Source of the DNA: Micropterus salmoides
Lineage: Eukaryota; Chordata; Actinopteri; Centrarchiformes; Centrarchidae
Direction: 5' to 3'
Length of the DNA: 64,000 nucleotides
Assembly (NCBI RefSeq): GCF_014851395.1
Contig: NW_024041150.1
Location: 29,328,305-29,392,304 of the forward strand
The position numbers were made by a program, and so were the translations under genes. Shown here piece after piece: positions 36,324 through 49,200 of this stretch. The notes under the pieces are model-generated. The model did not search any database, was not told where the DNA came from, and saw only the letters and a list, made by a program, of their open reading frames with translations. Every line of letters begins with the position of its first letter. Positions within the stretch are counted from its first letter, which is position 1.

Positions 36324-38331
36324 CCTTACCTGCCCCTGCCAGTCAGTGCAGTTGACCAAGATCAGACTTTCGGGGAGCGCAGAGTCCGACAACAGAATCT
36401 GGTTCAGCTGGTCGTACACCACCTTCCTCAGGAGCTACACACACACACACACACACAGCAAAGTACATAAACCCCCCTACAGCAACACTTTATTTACTCT
36501 GCAGATGACTCATCAGCACATACATAATTTATTTTTTCTGAGCTCAAGGCGATTCGGAGATTATCAGGATGCATTTGTATTCTTTACTTTGGGAAAAGAT
36601 AAGAAGCGAGCCTGTGGAGGGGGACTCAGAACAATGGTAGCTGTTCTTTTTAAAAAGAGTAAATCCCTCTGTGGGACTACAGCAACACGATGATTTATTT
36701 CTGTATGCAAGGTTTTTCTGATGCTGGAGCTTGGGATGATATCCCGGAAAGAATGCAAGTCCCTTCACTAAAAAGCTAACTTACAGGTGTGCTGTGTCCC
36801 AGCTCTGGGGATCTCTCCGAGTCCGAGCTGTTGGTCCGTTCACTCAGAGGTTTGGACAGCTGTCTCTCCTTCATGGGGGTGCTGATGCGCTTCTGTCTGG
36901 GGGTGTGGCCTCCGTCCAACCTGGGGGGGACGACGACACAGACATGAGTCACCAACATATTAAGTTGCACAATATTCTTTTCTTCTCGCTCGCTGTCTCG
37001 ATGTAAATTCTTGGTTGAACGACACGGCAGACTAAGTGTTGGACAGCAACCAAACACAGCTCGCTGTCTTTTTACAACTTGCATCACGTACGTATGCGGC
37101 TGATCTATACTGGCGCCAGAGATCGACGTCACTGTTCACCTGACCTGACAGCACCGATCACAAATGCTCCTGGTCATGGTTTTATGAATGAACCTGTAAA
37201 GCCTTATTGTCACTCTGCGGTCAAGGTGTTTTTCCTTCCCGCCCAGTAGAAAGAAGGTGTGTGGGTGTGATATCGTACCCACAGGTGTGACTGATTTGCT
37301 ATGTGCAGTGCTTCTGAAAGAACTTCTCTTCATTCCCCAAAATTATTTCGGGCTGTCCCCAACTAACAATTTAAATAGTCGAATCAGAATTGTCAGGTCT
37401 TGCCTACAGTCGCCTGATGGTCGAATCATGTGTGTTTACGCGGGGGGAGCCTGATTCGACTCCCAATCTCACAGTCCAAGCTTCGCAGAGCCGTTATGAA
37501 ACTTTGTTTACGTTATGAACTACTGGTTTTCTCACAATAAGTTAATATACTGCCTGTTACGATATAAATATCAACTTATAATGCTGTAAATAAACATGTG
37601 AAGATTTTAATAAATTGTTTGGTAAAGTGTGTGTGTGTATGGTAGAAGAGGAAGAGAGACAGAGACAGAGGTTGTTATACACGATAGCTCCACTTTAATC
37701 TTGAGGAGCTGCAGAGCTGCAGTCTCTGCTCATGTAACTAACTGTGCTTTCAGAACTCAAGCGAATCGAGCGTCCGGGGCGGTGAGTTTACATACAAAGT
37801 CAATGCAAAGACGCGTAGAGCTGCGATTTTATGTCGGGCCTTCTCGCGTTGTGTGTGAACACTTGCAGCGAATGTACTCACGCGAGGAAAGCGTTGCGAG
37901 GATTAAATTCGCGTTTGGTCTGAAAGCAGCATCACACTTTACATTTACAGCTAAACTGAGGCTTAGTGTTGACCCTTTACTCTCTGCTCTACTCGCCTGC
38001 CTGTCATGTGCTGAGTTGTGCATGTCCGCCGAGAATTGCATACACCTCATGGCTCTATTCCAAGTACAGTTTAAAAACTATATATTATTCTTTGTGTGGT
38101 TCATCAATAGTGAAAAATGATTCAAAGGTCTCGCAACATGCACGCACAACTCTACACAAAGCTAGTGGTCTGTCTCTCTTCATACATACATAAAGTAGTG
38201 ACTCCTTACCTTGGCGATGGCATGGCCTGGGTTTCATTTTTGCTGCTCTTCATGGGTGTACGGGGTTTCTCTGCCACTGACACCATGATGCAGGGGCCCA
38301 CTTCGGCAAACAGCTCCTGATCTGTTAGCTC

Positions 38332-38369
<38 letters not shown>

Positions 38370-38550
38370 TGTCAGTGTCAGAAAAAGGAGATAGCGGCAG
38401 TCCTAAAGCCATCATCTCCACTCCATCACTCTTTGTTTCTCCCTCACTTCTGTTCTCTCAATCGGTCTCACTTACTGCACAGATGGCAGCGAATCCCCAC
38501 ATGGAGTGATATTAACAAAGATCCCGACACACCATTCATTCTCTGTCCTT

Positions 38551-38600
<50 letters not shown>

Positions 38601-40658
38601 GAGAGTCGTACCAGTGTGTCGGTCTCAGACAGGGCTTCCTCCAGGTTGCGGCTGCGGGAGGGTTTCATCTTCTCTAGAGGAAGCTGCTCCCCCTGCTGAG
38701 AGGACAAGGGAGAGACAGTCAGTCTACAGGCTTAATGGGACATGAGATTAAGTAAATACAAGGAACATAAGACATTATGCAGCAACTGGACGACAAGAAA
38801 CATCCCAATAAGCTAGCAGTGATGTCCAGAACATATTAGTTTTCTCTGCTATTTTACGTAACAAATGGTGTTCCAGTTTACGTCACACTAATAATTTGTA
38901 TTTAAAACTATTTACTGAAATGAAAACATGTTTTTAGGAAGCGTGCAGACACTAGTCACAACACTACAGCCCTCATTACAGATTTACTCTGAAAGGAGGA
39001 ACTGCAGCAGAGAGACACTGAGTGAAATCCATTCAGCTCGGCGAGATTAAACACACTTTTTATTGAGCAGATGGCGACCGTCAAAGAGCTTTTGGATTTC
39101 TGCTCCGTTAAGGAAACATTTCTGTATATTTGCACAATGCTCCCCCGCTGGGCGACGTTCATGGGCTTCGGGTTCAGGGTATTCACCACATCAATGCAGA
39201 GCCGCATGTTGTTTTCAAGCTTGTGTTGCTTCATTTTATGGTGTATTCTTGCACTGTTTTCTGTTCCTGTATGCTGTTTAGTGCCATGTGTAAACTGCAA
39301 GTGCGAAAGTTTGGTTCAGTGTAAAATGCCTACAATTACTATTTACTTTTTAATGGCCTAAAGAGGAAACTTTATCCAGAAATTCTCTTGTACAAACTGA
39401 ATATGTAATCTTGTATGTCTTTTATCTTTCTACACTGTTAATCAATTCATCTATAAAAAAATCTTTCAGGTTTTACAGCTTAACACTACTCATTACTTTT
39501 ATTTAGTCATAAGTGTGTATTGCACCTGTAACACGAGTTTAAATGAGGTCCTGTTGCCTTTTGGGGACAATAACGATCTACTGCAATCAGCGATGTGGAG
39601 GGTGAAAAAACACAGTTCAGGTTTTCTTGAACACCTCTCAGCTCATATAGGTGAAATTCCCGCTGACGCTGCTGCTTCCTCCAGGAACGGAGTTACTCAC
39701 CAGGCTGAAAGAGTCTCTGCCCAGGCTGCCTTTGCTGTTCAGACTGCCAATCTCCGTCTGCGAGCTGGACTGGGACATCCCCTCAAAGAACGGCCTGAAC
39801 ACACAGACACAGAAATATAAGCAAACTTTTTACAAGCAGTTTTTTGTATCAGGCCTTTTTCACAGCTTACATTTCAACCCTGAACCTGAAGCATTATTTA
39901 GTCTGTGCTTTTCCTACTGTGACATGTGAAAAAGGCCTTTATCTTTTATTAGTGGTTTCTAAAACAAACATCCACAGAGAAGCTCATCAGTATGTTATGA
40001 GTCCAAGTTTCACTACATAATAACCAGTTACAGAGTCACCTTTCAGTTTGTGTGCTTTATAATATTTTGAGGCTAATAAGATCAGAAAAAAAATATACAG
40101 GGCCGTACAAGATTAGTCCAAATCAAAATAGAAAGTACACAAGACACAATCACAAGAAAGGACAAAAAATAAGTTTGAAAAACTTTTTAAAAATCATCTA
40201 TCTGCTCCTCTGTGACTCCGTTTGAAATATGTTATTGACCTCCTAAGAACAAGGTTTTTGATTTTTTACTCTTTCAGCTTTCAGACTTTTAAATAAATAA
40301 TGATGAGGATCACAGGACCCCCTAGCTGTGAGTTTAAGGCTCACTGATTAAAATTTCACTTTAGGAATCTGACTTTCTTTCTTTAATATATATATATGCT
40401 TAAAAAAATGTGCGGAATCTTATATAATATATATTTTTTATGTTTTTTTAATTCTGAGCTTTTGGTTTTCATTTTCAAAGTTAGGAAAAATAGGATTGAA
40501 AGTCAACTGACCCACTTCTGGTCCATGCAAACCTCAAATAAACTTCAATATCTGACTGCAATGAGCAGTTTTCACCAACAGAGGAGGCTCTGAATTGCCA
40601 ATGTAGAACTGTGAGACCTATAAATGTTTGTACTGCTTGTGTCAAGCATGCAGAACCA

Positions 40659-40747
<89 letters not shown>

Positions 40748-41671
40748 GGTATCTGTGATGTATTGTAGGTGTGTGGCTGGTGATATTATGTCTGTGCCTG
40801 TGCCGTTACCTTAGCTTAGGCTTGGGTGTGCTGAGGATGCTGTCGGTCTCCTCCATCTCTGGCCCGCTGTCGCTGGGGTTGTACATCTCTAGACTGTCGT
40901 AGAGCTCGTCCAGGTCCTCCTCCACCTCCTGGATCTGCTCCCTCGACACATGCTCCAGGCCAAAACCGACCTGGACGAGAGAGGAGACAAGTGACCAACG
41001 GACACATGCGCAGGGAAAAACTGGCCACGCAGTTTTGATCAGTTCTGTTCACACGTACAGAAGCTATAACAAGCGTCTACTTTAACCGAGCGGCAATAAC
41101 TTCCCGTAAAGAGGAGAGATGTTGATCCAGTACCAATGCCCTGTTTTATCTTTGTTTAATTTAGACTCTGTTTACCTCACGGTGTGAACCTGATTGGGAT
41201 CATTCTCCTTTATGTAAGCTAACATTTATATACAATAAATCACCTTCAGCATTCATTTTAGGCTTGTACAAATCTGGATCACATTTGAGTCTGACCTTGG
41301 CAACGACAGCTTGACAAAATAATATTGATCTTAATCAGCAAATGGACTTTTCTCAGTTGTCATGGAGTCGGTTTCAGTTCCACACTCAAGTCAAACCAGA
41401 TGATAGTATTGCTCTGGTTACAACTTTATAATAACCATGACTCAAAAACAGTATTTAATGTGGATCTGTTACATGTGGCTGTATATACACATACACACAC
41501 AAGAGCAGAACACCAGATAATAGAAATAATTGATGTGACAGGAGAACAAAGGAAAAAAAATACTGAACTAATAAATACATGATTTAGCAAAACACAAAGG
41601 AAATAATTGCTAACGGTGTGAGATCAAACACATTTTGGTGGAATCACTCCAGAAGCACATAAACACATTTT

Positions 41672-41725
<54 letters not shown>

Positions 41726-42061
41726 TTACGGTTATGTTCTATTTTTAAATCAACAGTGTTTAGTGTTTCTGCCAGCTGAATCTCTCCCACGCACCTTTCT
41801 GTGTCTTTAAAGCCAAATACTCAAATACTTGTTGACTTCAGCCAACGCCTCTGAAGCGCATACACACTCTAAACCTCGCACATGAAGAGGAAGTGTGGAT
41901 GTGTGATACCAGTGATACCAGGAGGTCAAAAGCACTCACCTCATCCGTGACTTTAAACCTTTTCAGCAAGGCCACAAACTTCTGCTTGATGTTGGGTTGC
42001 TGTGGAGAAAGAGAACGGAAAAAGAGGACAACATGAGACAATCAGGAGATGGATGTTCACA

Positions 42062-42134
<73 letters not shown>

Positions 42135-44357
42135 GAAGGAGGGGATGCGTAGAGTAGAGGAGAGATGACAGGAGCAGGATAGAACGGTAATTTCCGAGCT
42201 CACGTTTCACGCTTGGTGACTCAAAACAGCAACAGCTAATGGATACAGCGCCAGGACATATTTCTGTTTGTCACATAAAGCAAAAGCGTTATCTGTGCAG
42301 ATGTTTCTGTGCAGGCTGGGGCGTGACTGCATCTTCTATTGGAATATGTGAGAGCGTGGCTCCCACAGATGTTCGCCTGAATAAGTACAAAGGGCTGTTT
42401 ATTTATTTAACAAAAGAAGTTATTGGAAAAGGAAAGTATAGCACCTGCAAAATTAAAAATAACTCAGCAGCTCAGGGTTTTCTTCAAATATGCTTCTGAA
42501 GTTTGATGTTTAGAAAATATGACCGTCTTATTCTACTAAAGGCAGCGAATCTTCAGCTGCATACATACACTGCTTGTTTTTGGCCCACGTCTTTTCAGAC
42601 AAAACTTTTTTTAAACCTGCAGTTTACAGTTTTTTGGGGGATTTGACGCTGAACCTTTTAGTTGATATGGTGAACTTGTTAGCAAACAGTTGATTATTTA
42701 CACATCCAGCTGTTTCGGAGCAACATTCATTTGGTCCACTTTATCCCAGCTAGTTGCTAAGTTTTTTTGTTTGGTGTTTGGTGCTGAGCAAGTAGTGTAG
42801 AGTGGGTTTTTACAGAGTTTTCACTGAAAACAGCCGCCTACTGCGGACGAACTGGCATTATGAGAGCGAAGCTAAACAGTAAAATTGCGGACTGAGTAGG
42901 ACTAAGTAGGCCTGAGTGAAAACACTTCCATCTGTATCTGTTCATCAAATTAAATGATCCGTGTCTGTAGCCAAATTATCAATGGGCGGGACTTAGTCTG
43001 GATGTGGGCGGGGCCGATCAGACGTTATTTAAGCCTGAAATTGGTTTATGTTGATCAGACGTTTTTGATTACAATAGTAAGAGAACTTTTATTAAGGTTC
43101 CTATATTTAGAGTTTATTAGAAATCAGACATTGACACATTTTACTGATGATACTCGTAAAACGTAGCCTACATTATCTGTACCAAATACTCGTTTCAACT
43201 GAGTACTCGCTCAGCCCCACTATAAAGCAACAGATCGTTTAAAATGCTCATTAATCTCACACAAAATTTGAGTCCTCGACACACCTTAAATTGACAGTGC
43301 TTCCAACTGTGTACTGATTTATAGCAATATGTGATTCATATTTAATTTGTTGTTAGATATTTCATTTGGTGTTTCAGTGGTCAAAAATATTAATTTCAGT
43401 CTGTTTAATTGATCCATTATGATTCGGTTATGCTATTTCATGATTTGGAATAACACCCATATTGCCCATTCTTATACAGTATATTTCTTCCACATCTATT
43501 CACATTAGTGTCATCACAGCTTTATGATTTGGTGACTGGCATGCTTGTAAATGTGGCCGATGAAAGTGACCTTTTACTAATTTTTCAGAGACAAAGTTTG
43601 TTAGGATCCTGATTGTTGGTGACAGAATGAAACATTAATTACTTGATACGCAATAATTGGAAATCAGCATTTTCCCTCTTATTGCAGGAAAACCCGTTTA
43701 AGTACATGGATGCAGAAAGCAGACAGGTGGAGCTTTCACACTGTGAGACTCCTTATTTTCAGAAAACGTTCTGGGTGTTTTTGGTGGCAATCAGCTTTGA
43801 GGAAAGCTTTCATCAGCAACATAAGTGGATGTCTGAGTGGCTGTAGAGAGCTGTAGTGTTTTGGAGGTTGTGTCCCACTTTGCTGCTAGAAAGTGGAGAG
43901 GGTCGAATTCATGCTGGACTCTGGGGATGTAAATGTTTCTCTCACTGTCTTTCTATATATACACATATTATCTCACAGAAGTGAGTACACCTCTCACATT
44001 TTTGTAAAAAATTGATTGTATCTTTTTATGTGACAACATTGAAGAAATGACACTCTGCAGCGGTTTAGACAATAATGGCAGTGCGATGTGTTATTTTTAG
44101 GGGTCAAATGTACACTGTTATACAAGCTGTACTCTCACTGCTTTACATTGTAACAAAGTGTCATTTCTTCAGTGTCACATGAAAAGATACAATCAAATAT
44201 TTACAAAACTGTGAGGGGTGTACTCACTTTTGTGAGATACTGTGTGCGTGCGTGTGTGTTTGCTAACTGCAGTACAGAGCAGAGGGTCTGTTGTAATGGA
44301 TTTTGAGTGTGTGTTTATGTTCAACATGTGTGTGTTCTTTAATTTAAAATTATGGTT

Positions 44358-44405
<48 letters not shown>

Positions 44406-46165
44406 TGTGTGCACACATGTTGTCCACAGGCGGGGTGGTATTAGGTAGCAGTGGTGACAGTCACACCAAGACATCCACATGATTGCTCCATTAATAACCT
44501 GCTGAGACAAACTCCTTGTACTACACGCACACACACAGCTTTCCCTCAGTCATATTGCAGGTCCATGGTAAATTTCAGGGTTGCTGACAATTTTGTGTGT
44601 TAATCTGTGTTCCCGCTGAGTGTGAGTGTGTGTGTGCGTGTGTGTGTGTGTGTCTCTATGCAACCCAGGAAGCGGTTAGTGTTCTTGCGGCTGCTTGTGG
44701 TGACTTGTCTCAGTGTTTTCTTCTCGGAAAATTGGCCTGAATTACATGTATCCAGAATGAGAGGGAGAAAATGGATTTATAGAAAAACCAACAACAGGGG
44801 AGGGAGGGAGGAAAGGTTGATTGAGGTGATGCAAGAGGCAGATGAGGGGGAGTCCAGTCGAATCAAATTTATCTGAAATGGCTTTTTCACGAAGCAGGTC
44901 TGCAGCAAATTGCTTTGCAGACAAAACAAACAGGTACAGATAGAAACCCAAAGATAGAAAGAAACAGGGAGGGGCGGGGGATTGACGAGGTGAGGGGTGT
45001 TTTTCTTACTCTGGTGATGGCGGCATTGGAAGGGAGCTTGCGCCTCGGCTTCTTCTTCCTCACCTCCTCTTCTTCGTCGTATAGATACTGAGAGAGAGAG
45101 AGAGGGAGCAGAGGGAAAAGGAGGCAGTGAAAAAGTGGCAGAAGAAGGAAAGCAAGAGAGAAAAAGAGGGGGAGAGAAGGTGAGAGGCGTTTTAAAGAGT
45201 GTTATAAGGTTAATTCTGGATTATTACAACGTGGGTTTTAAAAGGATACGGCTGTTGATATTCTGTATGTTTCTTATTGTAAACAAATCCCATTAAAAAG
45301 ACCAAAACAACAATGAATTGATCCCATTAACATTAAGTATAAAGTCTGTGAGCTTCCATTGTTGCACTGTCGCACTGTGTGACATGTGCACTGTATTTCT
45401 TTTTTTTTTTTTATCAGGGTGCTGTAGATAAGCACTAGTGGACATGGGTGTTAATCTGCGGCTTAAAATAGTCCCCAACAAATATACTATTTACTCTTGT
45501 TGAGTAACGTTTGATAAAAACACAGTGCCCAGCTAAGCGGAACAAAAAGTCAGAAAGAAGAAATAGAGATATGGACTAATGCATTTTTATCTTTTTGTGA
45601 GATTTACTGACAATAGAAAAAATATAGAACAACACGAGCCTTGTGATTAATTTCATAATTTTGGCCATTGTTTCAATCGATAATCATAACACAAGTACTG
45701 CTGAGGTCTGAGATCATCAAACAGGGAAGGAAACATGAGACGACCAGGCTGACCGATCTGACCCACTTTATTTTGTGATAAAATGAGAGCCTGAAATGTC
45801 GTTAATATTCCGTTGAATACAAAAGAAAACTCCTAATTATCCTAAAAGTTGAATCTGAACACCAGCCGTGACCGATTTGCTCTGTCTAGTCTCACTGCTC
45901 CAGTCCAGCAGTAGCTTCCCTCACCCCTGTATCGTATCTTTCCAATCGCTTTGCTTGGAATCAGCTTCAAAATGTCCTGAGTCTCCGGGAGCCGGTTTCA
46001 CTCGTTGCATTTAAAAGTACTTTTAAGTGACTTCTGGCTGGAGATGTTATGATTAATTACTTTGTTTGTTCCTTGTTGTTGATGAATTGTGGTGAATATT
46101 TAAGAAATTTTTACCATAACTTGCTATTTATTCTGATTGTAAATTGTTATGTTTTATGTTAATGT

Positions 46166-46211
<46 letters not shown>

Positions 46212-49200
46212 ATATATATATTTTAATTGTGCTGCTGATTTTTTATCGCTAATGAGTTTTTTCCTGGTTAAATAAAGGTATGATAATAAAGGAGAAATGT
46301 GATGGCGAAATGTTTACACTTCTTACAAAGTTAATAAACCATGAGATGAATCAACTGCTATAATAATCATTTGTTGTAGCCCTTATACAATCACACCTGT
46401 CCATGAACAGGGTCGTCGCTGCCCTCCTGTTCTGATGAGTAGCTCTCTTCCTCCTCTTCGGAGTAGTTGTCGATGTCTGGAGAGCGATCTGCAGAGACAG
46501 AGGACATTTGAAGAATACAGGGGACGTATTGAAAGAGGAGGACAAACACAGACAGATGTGGTAAGACGCTGTGCTAAGTAGAGCTGCAATATTAGTCGAT
46601 TAATCCATTAGTTGTCAACAATTAAATTAATCAGCAACTACTTTTTTATCCTCTCTGACTATAAACTGAATATATTTGGGTTGTGAACAAAACAAGACAT
46701 TTGAGGACGTCACCTCAGGCTTCGGAAACACTGATTCACATTTTTCACCATTTTCTGACCATTTATGGACCAAACAACTAATTAATTAATCATGAAAAAG
46801 ATCCACAGACTAATCGATGATGAAAATAATCCTTAGTTGCAGCCCTGCTTACCAGACATCTTTGCTTTAGGTCCCTCATGGTCGATTGGCTGGCTGGACA
46901 GTGAGTAGACTCGCATCTCAGCGACGGGCACCGAGGCGTCCTTCAGCTGGCTGTGGAGCCCCAGGACCTGGGCCCCCTCACTGGGGTGCTGCATCACCTG
47001 GACATAGAAAAAAAGTAAGAGAAGAGGTTGAGACGACGGTACAGTGAGTTGCATTCAACGTGTGGTTTTATTCAGACAGCCTTCAACTTTTACAAATAGC
47101 ACACCAGATTACTTCAAGAGTCTCTGCCGTATTCTTCCCATGAAGATGCTTTTCAACATGTGAAAATGCAGCATAACACATATTTTAATATTTTTGTACA
47201 AATGGTGCTTTTGGGAGATTTGTTTTTTATTTCATTGATTCAGGAAAAATAAATCATGATAGCATTTGAAATGCAGCCTGTAAAAAAAACAAAACAATAT
47301 TTAAGGTTTATCATGACAGCAAAAAAATCCTAGATGGTAACCAGTTTCATATCACAAAGATTATTTCATTACCTACCTGTGCTTGAGTATACAACAAACT
47401 ATTTAATGAGAACAGAAAGAAGCATTTTATGTCATTAAGTTACATTGGTTTTCAATATTTTAAAAATGAAATATACAGGTTTCTATCATAGGTTTCATAT
47501 TTAATTTTCTTAATTTTTAAGTAACATGCTCTGATGTTTGATCCGGATATGCTCAAAAAAGCAAGAAAGTCAGATGCATAAACTCCAAATAGAAAAATTC
47601 CCAGGAAAAGATCCTCATTTCACTCGTGCTCCTCTTATACACACAGCAGGGAAAAACACAGGGCACGATTTTCAACGACATTAGAGGAAGAGCAGGAGAC
47701 AGGGGAAGCCTGAAATAAAGCTTCTGCAGACAGAGAGAAATACAGAGAGACAGATTAGACAGCAGTGAGAGAAGAAATGAGAACAGACGTAAAGCAGATG
47801 TTGAAAACTGAGAGGAGGATGATGATAATGGGACGAGGAGAAAAAAGGAGGTTGAAGAAGATAAACAAAAATAGCAGTCAGGGATTAACAAGACCAGAAA
47901 CTGTCAAAGACAGCAACAGAGAAAACCTGAACATCTTCAAATTTCAGTTCTCTCTGTGTGCTGCAGAAAACGGCAACATCATGTCTCCTGTGTGTGTTTT
48001 GTGCATCTAACTGACTGACATCCAGCCTCTCTCAGCAGTCTGGCCACACTCAGAGAGTTAATGAAGTCTGAGCGGCTTATTATGAAGACAGCTTCAGCCA
48101 CACATTAAAGAGAGACATTACTGCTCTACATCCATTCGCTTGGCTGAGGTTCAGCTAACCTGTTTCAGACGCTTCAAATGCTGTCAGTAGCTTTCTAAAC
48201 CTTCCCGCAGATGCTAATTTTAACCACTTTCCAGGCAGAAAGACAATTATGCAAATCTGACGAGGCAAACATCACGAAGATGCAATATCCATATTTAATG
48301 AGAAACACTGGTATAATTAGATTTTTTTTTTCCTCCACCAATTTTCTCCATGAATAGCCTGAATCCGCTGATGGATTTACTGCAGGTTCATCTCCTGAAT
48401 GGTGCCACCGCTTTTTAAAATTCCATTAAAAAAGAGCTCACAGAGTTAAACTACTGCCTTGACAAATGAAATTCATTATGCTGAACAACATACAGTGAAT
48501 TCTGTCTAAAATCATACTTTTATCCCTAAGATAATAACAGCATTATGTGCTCCAGGCAGCAGAGAGGAAGTGGGAGGTAATTGAAGGTAGGGCAAGGTGA
48601 AGTTTGAAGTTGTGCAAATGCTAGTTAAATGGAAAACCTCAATGTTTACATGATGTCGCATAGTTAGGTCACGCTGCAAACTGATTGCAAAAAAAAAAAA
48701 ACTGCAGTCACAACACTGTTATCCTCTAAAAGGTCTCACGTAAATTAAAGATGATTTCTTGATCTTGTTGGTAATTTTTCAGCATCATAAAAGCACATGA
48801 AAAAACAAACAAAGCCATGTCTTTTGACACTTACTTCTCGTAAAATACTGTTCATTTAGTGGCGGCTTCATGTTGCACATAAAAATAACAACCAGTAATA
48901 ATATTTATTAATATGTCTTTTTTATCAATCTCCCTTCACCATAGACATCATATAAAAACTGAAACTTCACAAGTATCAAAGTGACACGATTATATGACGT
49001 GTTTGTGCTTTTTCCTTTTTCTTTGAGTTAAAACAATACAATATAACTATTCAAAGAAGAAATATAACATATTATTAAATCTCTCTCTCACAAAAGAAAA
49101 ACAATAAAACGCTTAAGGTGGCAAATGTACATACATAGATGCTATGAGGTTAATGTGTTTGCTCACTTTATGGCTTTTGTCTGCTTATGCTAATGTTAAC

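Noticed and set aside
35767..36693. Plus-strand 308-codon open frame, the longest in the window
   Set aside because: It runs antisense through pacs1 exons 14 and 15 and three microsatellites (His-Thr repeats). It matches no family and is explained by the minus-strand gene.
37629..38120. Plus-strand 163-codon open frame in a pacs1 intron
   Set aside because: No recognisable domain. It overlaps a transposon-like fragment and has no splice or promoter support.
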